Shown one piece after another: positions 9,173 through 16,578 of a stretch of DNA of 64,000 nucleotides. Position 1 is the stretch's first letter, and each line of letters opens with the position of its first letter. Source of the DNA: Paenibacillus polymyxa M1 (lineage in GTDB: Bacteria; Bacillota; Bacilli; Paenibacillales; Paenibacillaceae); NCBI RefSeq assembly GCF_000237325.1, contig NC_017542.1, forward strand, positions 4,969,001 through 5,033,000. Direction: 5' to 3'. A program made the translations under genes and the position numbers. The notes under the pieces were generated by a model. That model was not told the origin of the DNA, did not search any database, and was given only the letters and a program-made list of their open reading frames with translations.

Positions 9173-10090
9173 ATGACAACACTCCTCTATATATGTATTG
9201 GAATTGCCGTCGCTGCTGTATGCACTGCTGTGGTTGCTATCATGCTGTATCGCAGGAGCATCCAAAGAACAATGAAAACTATTGAGAACATGCTGGATGC
9301 CGCGATAAATGGCAGCTTCTCGGAGGATGTCTTTGATGAATCCGTTCTCTCTGCAATAGAAGCGAAATTTGCGAAATTTCTTTCTATTTGCTCCGTGTCT
9401 TCCAAAAATCTGCTTGCCGAAAAGAATAAAATAAATGAGCTGATTTCCGATATTTCACACCAAACGAAAACACCAGTGGCCAACATCCTGCTTTATTCTC
9501 AGCTACTTAGCGAATACGAACTATCACAGGATACCTCCACTTGTGTGAAAGCTCTATCTGCACAGGCCGAAAAGCTTAACTTCCTTATCCAGACATTGTT
9601 GAAAACATCGCGGCTTGAAACGGGGATTATCACGGTAGCGCCAAGGCGAGAATCTGTTCAAAAGCTCCTTGATGCTGCACTGGAGCAAATGATGCCAAAA
9701 GCAGACGCCAAAGGGATTTCAGTTGTTATGGAGGACACAGTTACCCATGCTTATTTTGACCTAAAGTGGACGAGTGAAGCTGTCTATAACATTATGGATA
9801 ACGCCATAAAATATACAGAGACAGGCGGAAGCATGAATATAAAAGTAACGGCATACGATTTGTTTTGTCGAATTGATATTATCGATAGCGGCATAGGCAT
9901 TGCAGAAGAAGAACAAGGTAAAATCTTTACCCGCTTTTATCGCTCCCCCACTGTTAACTCGCAGGAGGGTGTAGGTATTGGACTGTTTTTAGCTAGAGAA
10001 ATCATCGCTGCGGAGGGGGGGTACATCAAGGTACGATCACGCTACGGCCGTGGTTCTACCTTCTCTATTTTTCTTTCTATGGATACTTAA
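9173..10090 (+). CDS. Sensor histidine kinase (partner of the first response regulator)
   Basis: A 305-residue kinase with one N-terminal transmembrane helix (residues ~3-26) and almost no extracellular part. Such short-input kinases usually receive their signal through the linked ABC transporter. The H-box is SDISHQTKTPVAN (His96), the N-box YNIMDNAIKY, and the G-boxes DSGIGIAEEE and GVGIGLFLAREI. The ATG at 9173 follows the regulator stop by one base. A decayed relative is present at 14.3 kb. Confidence 0.92.
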   Translation: MTTLLYICIGIAVAAVCTAVVAIMLYRRSIQRTMKTIENMLDAAINGSFSEDVFDESVLSAIEAKFAKFLSICSVSSKNLLAEKNKINELISDISHQTKTPVANILLYSQLLSEYELSQDTSTCVKALSAQAEKLNFLIQTLLKTSRLETGIITVAPRRESVQKLLDAALEQMMPKADAKGISVVMEDTVTHAYFDLKWTSEAVYNIMDNAIKYTETGGSMNIKVTAYDLFCRIDIIDSGIGIAEEEQGKIFTRFYRSPTVNSQEGVGIGLFLAREIIAAEGGYIKVRSRYGRGSTFSIFLSMDT

Positions 10091-10091
10091 T

Positions 10092-10131
10092 TCTTTCAAT
10101 ACCGTTAGATTTCAGAAAGATTGTAGAAAGA
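10092..10131 (+). promoter_or_regulatory. Putative response-regulator box before ABC transporter 1
   Basis: The ~40-bp block TCTTTCAAT...GTTAGATTTCAGAAAGA...TGTAGAAAGA is repeated nearly identically at 15787-15826 before the second transporter, although flanking sequence differs. AGAAAGA occurs twice with an 11-bp period (one helical turn), as expected for OmpR-type dimers. Confidence 0.65.
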
Positions 10132-10198
10132 TCAGTGTGTTAATGTCTGTACTGTAGATGACTACGATCCAGACATTTTTTTGTGGAGGAGAACGTAT

Positions 10199-10876
10199 AT
10201 GGCTCTATTGAAAACTCAGGCATTAAAGAAGCATTACGGTAATGGAGATACTGCTGTTCATGCCTTAGACAGCGTAAATCTGGAGGTGGAAAGCGGAGAA
10301 TTTGTCGCTATTGTCGGTACATCCGGGAGCGGCAAATCTACCCTTCTGCATATGCTGGGTGGACTTGATCGTCCAACAAGTGGAGACGTTACGATTGACG
10401 GCAAAGATATTTTTACATTGAAGGACGAAGAATTGACAATTTTTCGCAGACGAAAGATTGGCTTCGTGTTTCAAAATTACAACCTGGTGCCTGTCTTAAA
10501 TGTCTACGAAAATATTGTGCTTCCTATTGAACTGGACGGTAAAGAACCGGACAAAGCCCACGTAGATAAAATTGTACATACCTTGGGCCTTGACCACAAA
10601 ATGAATAATCTGCCAAACAATCTTTCCGGTGGACAACAGCAACGTGTAGCTATTGCCAGAGCACTGGCAGCCAAGCCCGCCATTATCTTGGCAGATGAAC
10701 CCACCGGAAATCTGGACAGTAAAACGAGTCTGGATGTGATGGGATTGATCAAAGTATCCAGCCAACAGTTCGCCCAAACGATGGTGATGATTACTCATAA
10801 TGAGGAAATCGCGCAGATGGCAGACCGCATCATCCGCATTGAGGACGGTAAAATAGTAGGTGGTGCGACCCGATGA
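10199..10876 (+). CDS. ABC transporter 1 ATP-binding protein (MacB/BceA type)
   Basis: A 225-residue ATPase. Walker A is GTSGSGKST (~residues 40-48), the signature [15 protein letters not shown], Walker [13 protein letters not shown], and the switch His is in [10 protein letters not shown]. Group LolD/MacB/BceA, which pairs with FtsX-type permeases. The ATG at 10199 is 8 nt after GGAGGA. It overlaps the permease start by 4 nt. Expected role is sensing or detoxifying antimicrobial peptides. It is closely similar to the second copy at 15901-16578. Confidence 0.93.
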   Translation: MALLKTQALKKHYGNGDTAVHALDSVNLEVESGEFVAIVGTSGSGKSTLLHMLGGLDRPTSGDVTIDGKDIFTLKDEELTIFRRRKIGFVFQNYNLVPVLNVYENIVLPIELDGKEPDKAHVDKIVHTLGLDHKMNNLPNNLSGGQQQRVAIARALAAKPAIILADEPTGNLDSKTSLDVMGLIKVSSQQFAQTMVMITHNEEIAQMADRIIRIEDGKIVGGATR

Positions 10877-13425
10877 TCAAAGTAAAAAACAGTAAGGCGG
10901 TTCGTAATTTATCAGATAAAAGTTTTAAAGCCAATAAAATCCGCAATATTATTGCGATTATCGCTATTGCCTTAACCACTTTGTTATTTACATCTGTGTT
11001 TACTATGGGGATTGGCGCGATGGAAAGTTTCCAGCAGGCAACGATGCGACAGGCTGGTGGGGGAGGGCAGGGTATTCTCAAATATATCAACGAAGAGGAA
11101 TTTAATCACATCAAAGACCACCCTCTTATTAAAGAGATAGCGTATAGTCGCTTGTTAAGTGAAAAAGTGACAAACGAGCAATTTTTAAAGCGTCGTGCGG
11201 AGTTCTGGTATCATGACGATTTAGGGCTAAAGCTAGGATTGATTGAGCTAGAAAAAGGCCACAAACCGGTGGCAGAAAATGAGGTTATCTCGGACTCTAG
11301 TACCTTACAGTTACTGGGTATCCCCCTGAAAGAGGGCGCCCCATTGACCTTGAAGCTTGAGGTTCACGGCAAAATGGTACAGCGTGAATTTATCCTCTCC
11401 GGCTGGTGGAAGAGTGACCCCGCCGCCATGATAGCCAGAGGTCAAATTTATGCTTCTAAAGCTTATGTGGATGCACATGCCGAAGAATTACGCTACACAT
11501 ATAAGCAGGATCATGATATGACCGGAGCCATCAATGCAGATATCATGTTCGATAACAGCTCGAACATGCGGGAAAATCTTAATAAAGTGATTACAGAAAG
11601 CGGTTATTCCCTAGACCAAAATGCACCGAACTACATTGCAAGTTCTGTGAACTGGGCGTATCTTTCCAACACCTTCAGTTCGAACCCTGAAGCCGTCTTT
11701 CCCCTAGCCACTGGTCTGTTACTGATCATGCTTACTGGCTATCTAATCATCTATAATATTTTCCAAATCTCGGTGATGCGTGATATTCGTTTCTACGGTC
11801 TTCTAAAAACCATCGGCACAACCAGCAGACAAATCAGCAGAATCATCCGCAGACAGGCATTATTTCTTTCCTTAATCGGGGTTCCCATCGGCTTGCTCGG
11901 GGGTTTTGGTGTCGGAAAATCGCTTATCCCTCTGCTGCTTATGAACAATTATAGGCACGCTGAGGTAACCCTATCCCCCAACCCATGGATTTTTATCGAC
12001 TCCGCTCTGTTTGCAGTCGTGACAGTTATGATCAGTGCATATAAGCCTAGCAGAATTGCGGCGACTGTGTCTCCGATCGAGGCAGTAAGATACGTAGACG
12101 GAGCTACCAAAAAGGGGAAGAAAAAACTAAAAAAATCAACTAACGGTGCTAAAATGCCACTGATGGCTCGAGTCAACTTAGGGCGCAATAAGAAGCGGAC
12201 TACTTTGGTTCTGCTTAGCCTTTCTCTAGGTCTAGTACTACTGAATACTACTTTTACATTATCCCAAAGTCTGGATATGAATAAGTATGTGTCTAAAAGC
12301 CATGACACTGACTTTCTAATTGCACATGCTGATTATTTTCAAGAACATTTCACAGGCCCTGACAATGCGACGACGGAAAGCTATATTCAGGCCGTACAGG
12401 CACAACCCGGTTTTGAAGAAGGTGGACGATTGTACAGTGGCAGTAATTTATTCACTGTCGAGCATAAAGAGAACAAAGAGGGGATGAAGTTGTACGGGGA
12501 AATCGTCACTCCTGACGCTCGCGGCAACTTATCTGCAATAGTGTACGGGCTTGAAGATCTCCCCCTTCACCGACTACAATTAATTGATGGTGAACTTGAT
12601 TATGGCAAGCTAGCTTCAGGAAAGTACATCCTGGAAGGGGTCAGGTTAGACAATTACGATAATCCTGAAATGGAACTATCCGTATACAAAGTAGGTGAAA
12701 AGGTTACTCTTCATAAGTATATGGGCACAGCAAATGCCCAGGAGTACACTAGCCATGAATTCACAGTGCTTGGTCATGTTGGCGTAAAATCATCCAATTC
12801 TGGTGTAGCCGTTGCTAGTTATACTGACTTCTATCTCCCGGCGGATATCTACAAGACGCTTGTGAAGAAGCCTGTGATAATGAGTTATGCCTTTAATGTA
12901 TCCGACAGTAAAGAAAAAACGATGGAGAACTTTATAAAGAATTATACCGAAATAAAGGAGCCAGTGATGGACTATCGGTCCAAATCCACCGTAATTGCCG
13001 AGCTTTCAGGTATGCAAAAAACGATTTTGATGATCGGCGGTACGCTCAGTATTATTATTGGTGTGATTGGCATTGTTAATTTTGCAAACGCGCTTCTAAC
13101 TAGTATTCTGACCCGCCATCAAGAATTTGCTATACTACAAAGCATCGGCATGACTAATAAACAATTAAAAACAATGCTTGTATATGAGGGGATGTACTAT
13201 GTACTCGGCACCAGCATATGCTCCATCTTATTAGGAAGCCTACTTTCCGTCTTGATTGCGAAACCCCTGAGTGCCCAAATATGGTTTATGAGTTATAAAT
13301 TTATTATCTGGCCGCTGATCCTCATGTTGCCTGTTCTGCTCGTGCTTGGGATCTGTCTTCCTCTCGCTATTTATTCTCTGAGTGACAGGAAAACTATCGT
13401 AGAACGACTGCGAACAGCAGAATAA
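10873..13425 (+). CDS. ABC transporter 1 FtsX-like permease
   Basis: An 850-residue permease with an N-terminal helix (~25-47), a ~220-residue extracellular domain, three helices with the FtsX motif around residues 280-390, another transmembrane segment (~435-455), a second extracellular domain and three C-terminal helices. Two FtsX domains and large outside loops are typical of MacB/Vex-like peptide transporters. The start ATG overlaps the ATPase stop. Copy 2 (16575-19133) differs by scattered substitutions and a two-residue insertion after NNYRHA. Confidence 0.92.
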   Translation: MIKVKNSKAVRNLSDKSFKANKIRNIIAIIAIALTTLLFTSVFTMGIGAMESFQQATMRQAGGGGQGILKYINEEEFNHIKDHPLIKEIAYSRLLSEKVTNEQFLKRRAEFWYHDDLGLKLGLIELEKGHKPVAENEVISDSSTLQLLGIPLKEGAPLTLKLEVHGKMVQREFILSGWWKSDPAAMIARGQIYASKAYVDAHAEELRYTYKQDHDMTGAINADIMFDNSSNMRENLNKVITESGYSLDQNAPNYIASSVNWAYLSNTFSSNPEAVFPLATGLLLIMLTGYLIIYNIFQISVMRDIRFYGLLKTIGTTSRQISRIIRRQALFLSLIGVPIGLLGGFGVGKSLIPLLLMNNYRHAEVTLSPNPWIFIDSALFAVVTVMISAYKPSRIAATVSPIEAVRYVDGATKKGKKKLKKSTNGAKMPLMARVNLGRNKKRTTLVLLSLSLGLVLLNTTFTLSQSLDMNKYVSKSHDTDFLIAHADYFQEHFTGPDNATTESYIQAVQAQPGFEEGGRLYSGSNLFTVEHKENKEGMKLYGEIVTPDARGNLSAIVYGLEDLPLHRLQLIDGELDYGKLASGKYILEGVRLDNYDNPEMELSVYKVGEKVTLHKYMGTANAQEYTSHEFTVLGHVGVKSSNSGVAVASYTDFYLPADIYKTLVKKPVIMSYAFNVSDSKEKTMENFIKNYTEIKEPVMDYRSKSTVIAELSGMQKTILMIGGTLSIIIGVIGIVNFANALLTSILTRHQEFAILQSIGMTNKQLKTMLVYEGMYYVLGTSICSILLGSLLSVLIAKPLSAQIWFMSYKFIIWPLILMLPVLLVLGICLPLAIYSLSDRKTIVERLRTAE

Positions 13426-13437
13426 ATCCCCCTGTAA

Positions 13438-13478
13438 AGAAAATGACCTGGTCAAAACTTTTGGCTGGGTCATTTCAT
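13438..13478 (+). terminator. Terminator after transporter 1
   Basis: GAAATGACC-type arm pairs with GGTCATTTC around the loop CAAAACTTTTG. A related hairpin follows transporter 2, as part of the duplicated unit. The T-run is weak. Confidence 0.65.
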
Positions 13479-13518
13479 GGTTATTCAACAGTGGTTTAAT
13501 ACCTACTCCTTGAACCAT

Positions 13519-13550
13519 GAGCAAATAAGAGCATATCCTGTAAAATAGAA
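13519..13550 (+). promoter_or_regulatory. Duplicate of the two-component promoter
   Basis: Matches 8361-8393 except for one deleted base (TGAGCAAATAAGAGCA followed by TATCCTGTAAAATAGA). It precedes the decayed regulator gene, which still has its AGAGGAG ribosome site. Confidence 0.5.
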
Positions 13551-13638
13551 ATAGAGAATGGGCGGCTCTCATTTACATTTTTATTGTGAGCGGTTGTTAG
13601 AGCTCGGAATTGTTTAACCAAAATACAAGAGGAGAATA

Positions 13639-14263
13639 ATGAACTATATAATAATTATCGAGGATGATATCGCCTTGAGTAACGGGATTGTTCCTGATCT
13701 TAAAGAACCTAACAACCTATTTACGCAAGCGTATGACATAGCTACTGCAAAAGAACAATTGAACGTCACTGCCTTTGACCTAATGATTCTTGATGTGAAT
13801 TTGCCGGATGGAAGTGGACTCGACCTTTTAACCCATATACGTAAAAAAAAACAACTGTACCAGTCGTCGTTCTGACTGCGAATGATATGGAAACAGATAT
13901 TGTCACTGAGTTCGAATTGGGTGCTGGGGGCCAAAGTAGATATTCAGCTAAAAAGAGCTAGGTATCCGCTTACAGATTCCTTTCAGCTTGACAATTCTTC
14001 CTTTTCATTTGAGAGGATGGCATTTATTAAGAATGGCACACCCATTGAACTAAGTAAAACTGAGCAAAAATTGTTGCGCATCCTAATCGATCAAGCAATA
14101 CTGTATCTCGCGATCGCTTGATTGACAGCATATGGACAACTGATGGAGCTGAGTTTGTAGGTAAAAATGCCTTGGCGGTTACAACAAATTGGCGGATTCC
14201 CCCTCCTCTCCCGAATACATTAAAACAGTTTATGGGCTGGGATATAGATGGGCGGTGAAGTGA
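13639..14263 (+). pseudogene. Decayed copy of the response regulator
   Basis: The first 72 codons mirror the intact regulator at 8494 and keep EDD and the Asp in LDVNLPDG. The frame then breaks in a poly-A tract (nine A after CGT, seven expected). A deletion near 13925 removes the region corresponding to DDYITKPF, and further losses occur near 14090 in the winged helix. The tail (PEYIKTVYGLGYRWAVK in a shifted frame) ends at TGA 14261-14263, as in copy 1. No functional regulator can be made. Confidence 0.9.
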
Positions 14264-14264
14264 T

Positions 14265-14916
14265 ATGATAATACTTAACCATGTGTATATAGGAATTGCT
14301 CTACCTTTGCTGCCGCGGCTGTCGTTCTTCTATATCGTAAAAACATACATAAAATCATGCATCCACCGAAATAATTATTGATGATGCAATTAATGAGGAA
14401 TTTGCAGAGCATGCTTTTGACGAATCCGTGTTATCCTCTGTAGAAACCAGGCTTGCGCAATTTCTTTCTATTTGCTCTGTCTTCTCAACAAATCTGCTGG
14501 TAGAGAAGAATAAGATAAACAAGCTCATTTCCGACATCTCCCACCAAACGAAGACACCTGTTGCCAACATCCTTCTCTACGCACAACTGCTTAGTGAGCA
14601 TGATTTACCTGAGGATAGCTCTTCTTGTATAAAAGCTTTGGCTTCACGAGCAGAAAAACTTAATTTCCTGACCAATACATTGGTGAAAACATCGCGACTA
14701 AAAGTGGGGATTATCACGGTATCGCCGAGGCAGGAATCTGTTCAAGAGCTGCTGCACGTTGCACGGGAGCAAATGATTCCAAAGGCAGATACCAAAGACA
14801 TCTCTATTGTTATGGAGAATACACCGATTCATACTTGCTTTGTTCTGAAATGGATGGCTGTATTATGGACAATGCTGTAAAATATACAGAAACGGGCGGG
14901 AACTTAGTAGTATGTA
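14265..14916 (+). pseudogene. Decayed and truncated copy of the histidine kinase
   Basis: Begins one base after the regulator remnant, like copy 1. The N-terminal helix region is damaged (deletions around 14340-14400). An intact piece at 14428-14880 still encodes the H-box SDISHQTKTPVAN. Homology stops after the N-box (DNAVKYTETGG), so the ATP-binding G-boxes are gone. The second transporter therefore has no kinase of its own. Confidence 0.88.
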
Positions 14917-15311
14917 AAATCAAGAGAAAACATTCACTTCCAGAGCCTATGTAGACGCACTGCATAGTATTACGGAGAGAACGCTTATCCCCTTGAGGAA
15001 GACTCGTCGAATTATCATGGATCATAATGTAAACTGTTCCTATATTCGACATACCTGGTATGGATACGAGAACGATCATAGCGCTAATTTTTTCTTTGTT
15101 CATAATCATCCTTATCGACTACTTTACCATCTACAATTGAGTGAAGCTTCACGGATACCAATTAGCTCCATGAATTTCGCTATTGACAATTGTGCAGACT
15201 CCAAATGATAAGGAACAAGCCTCATGACGGCAGCAGCACAGAACATGAAAGAGGGTGTTCTACCGGAATCGCCTAGGAAAATAGAGCACTACTCTACTCA
15301 CCCAGATATGA
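14917..15311. other. Remnant region without a recognisable gene
   Basis: Between the truncated kinase and the small-peptide terminator. A broken plus-strand frame (SRAYVDAL, then to 15208) faintly recalls SKAYVDAH of the permeases, and the minus strand has a 99-codon ORF with a hydrophobic start; neither has a good ribosome site. Probably debris of deletions. No function is assigned. Confidence 0.4.
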
Positions 15312-15349
15312 TGCAAAAGAAAGTACCCTCGTCTTAAAAGACGAGGGTA
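15312..15349 (-). terminator. Terminator of the Cys-rich peptide gene
   Basis: TACCCTCGTCTT and AAGACGAGGGTA (15324-15335 and 15338-15349) are perfectly complementary. On the minus strand CTTTCTTTTG follows. It lies 17 nt after the stop codon of the 42-residue peptide, which supports that gene being real. Confidence 0.88.
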
Positions 15350-15366
15350 TTAGACAAAATCATTCT

Positions 15367-15495
15367 TTAAGTGGTTTGCAAGGTATTAGAGCTACAATGT
15401 CCATTGGGTTCGAGACAATCAAAATTGCAATGATTAGGATTACATTGTACTTCCATATCAAAATCTACATTTTCTAAAATCTCGATTTTTTCCAT
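15367..15495 (-). CDS. 42-residue Cys-rich peptide, probable RiPP precursor
   Basis: A short gene with a very strong ribosome site (AAAGGAGGTGG, 7 nt before the ATG) and its own terminator. The peptide has an acidic N-terminal part without Cys (MEKIEILENVDFDMEV) and then all four cysteines in 17 residues: CNPNHCNFDCLEPNGHC (Cys18, 23, 27, 34), followed by a Ser/Thr/Asn-rich tail. This leader/core split, with Asp, Asn and His next to the cysteines, resembles precursors of radical-SAM thioether peptides (sacti- and ranthipeptides). Two radical-SAM SPASM genes lie 4 kb away on the same strand. I do not recognise the family; a metal-binding peptide is the main alternative. Confidence 0.75.
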   Translation of the reverse strand: MEKIEILENVDFDMEVQCNPNHCNFDCLEPNGHCSSNTLQTT

Positions 15496-15786
15496 GTTAA
15501 TTCCACCTCCTTTCACTATTAAAATATCATTAAAAATACCTCTAAATTTTCTATTGTAAAAATCAGCATGCTATTTGGCATAATTAGCAGATTAGACCGG
15601 GATGCCCCTCCTTCTCTTTGATCCTCTCATCTCTTTTTGCTTTTATAATATCAATACCGTTAACATCCCTTCATATCCTGCAAGTATAAATATCTTTTGA
15701 TATAACAAATATTTCAGACAGAGTCTGTCCCTCCTACATTTCCCAACACCCATTACAATCCGATCTTTCTACTCTCACTCAAATAA
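15496..15786. other. Leader/promoter region of the Cys-rich peptide
   Basis: AT-rich, with no further gene on either strand. On the minus strand it leads into the peptide's ribosome site. A perfect 13-bp palindrome GACAGAGTCTGTC at 15717-15729 is a candidate operator. No convincing -35/-10 pair was found. Confidence 0.4.
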
Positions 15787-15826
15787 TCTTTCAATTCTGT
15801 TAGATTTCAGAAAGATTGTAGAAAGA
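15787..15826 (+). promoter_or_regulatory. Putative response-regulator box before ABC transporter 2
   Basis: Near copy of 10092-10131 with the AGAAAGA direct repeat in 11-bp phase. TATAAT follows within ~15 bp. Since its own regulator is broken, the regulator encoded at 8494 probably drives this transporter too. Confidence 0.65.
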
Positions 15827-15900
15827 AAGAGGTATTATAATAAAATTTGTATTGTAAGCAATTACGATGCAGATATTTTTATTGGGAGGAAAGCAAAAAA

Positions 15901-16578
15901 ATGAAGATATTAGAAACCAGAGGGCTAAGAAAAACTTACGGTAACGGGGATACCGCTGTTCATGCCTTAGATGGTGTGAATCTGGAGGTGGAAAGCGGTG
16001 AATTTGTCGCTATCGTTGGTACATCCGGTAGCGGGAAGTCCACCCTTCTACATATGCTTGGTGGGCTGGATCGGCCTACAAGCGGAAACGTAACCGTTGA
16101 CGGCAAGGATATCTATTCTCTAAAAAATGAAGAATTGACCATTTTCCGCCGAAGAAAGATTGGCTTCGTGTTTCAAAATTATAATCTAGTTCCAGTCTTA
16201 AATGTCTATGAGAATATCGTGCTCCCCATTGAACTGGATGGGAAACAACCAGACAAAGCCTATCTGACCCAAATTACAAATACACTGGGGCTTAAGAACA
16301 AATTAAACAATCTACCAAGCAATCTTTCGGGAGGTCAGCAGCAGCGAGTCGCTATTGCGAGAGCACTGGCGACGAAACCAGCCATTATTTTGGCTGACGA
16401 GCCTACTGGCAACCTGGACAGTAAAACCAGTCTGGATGTGATGGGATTGATCAAGGTATCCAGCCAGCAGTTCGCCCAGACAATGGTGATGATTACCCAC
16501 AACGAGGAAATCGCGCAGATGGCAGATCGCATCATCCGCATTGAGGACGGTAAAATAGTAGGTGGTGCGACTAGATGA
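15901..16578 (+). CDS. ABC transporter 2 ATP-binding protein (MacB/BceA type)
   Basis: A 225-residue ATPase, close copy of the one at 10199. Same Walker A (GTSGSGKST), signature ([15 protein letters not shown]) and Walker B ([12 protein letters not shown]); differences cluster at the N-terminus (MKILETRGLRKTYG against [14 protein letters not shown]) and around residues 118-140. The ATG at 15901 follows GGGAGGAAAG. It overlaps its permease by 4 nt. Likely peptide resistance or immunity for the adjacent peptide island. Confidence 0.93.
   Translation: MKILETRGLRKTYGNGDTAVHALDGVNLEVESGEFVAIVGTSGSGKSTLLHMLGGLDRPTSGNVTVDGKDIYSLKNEELTIFRRRKIGFVFQNYNLVPVLNVYENIVLPIELDGKQPDKAYLTQITNTLGLKNKLNNLPSNLSGGQQQRVAIARALATKPAIILADEPTGNLDSKTSLDVMGLIKVSSQQFAQTMVMITHNEEIAQMADRIIRIEDGKIVGGATR

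Noticed and set aside
13639..13875. Short stand-alone receiver-domain protein
   Set aside because: Downstream frames keep homology to the rest of the regulator, so this is a frameshifted pseudogene.
14810..15109. 99-codon minus-strand ORF overlapping the kinase remnant
   Set aside because: Lies partly antisense to recognisable kinase homology and has no ribosome site.
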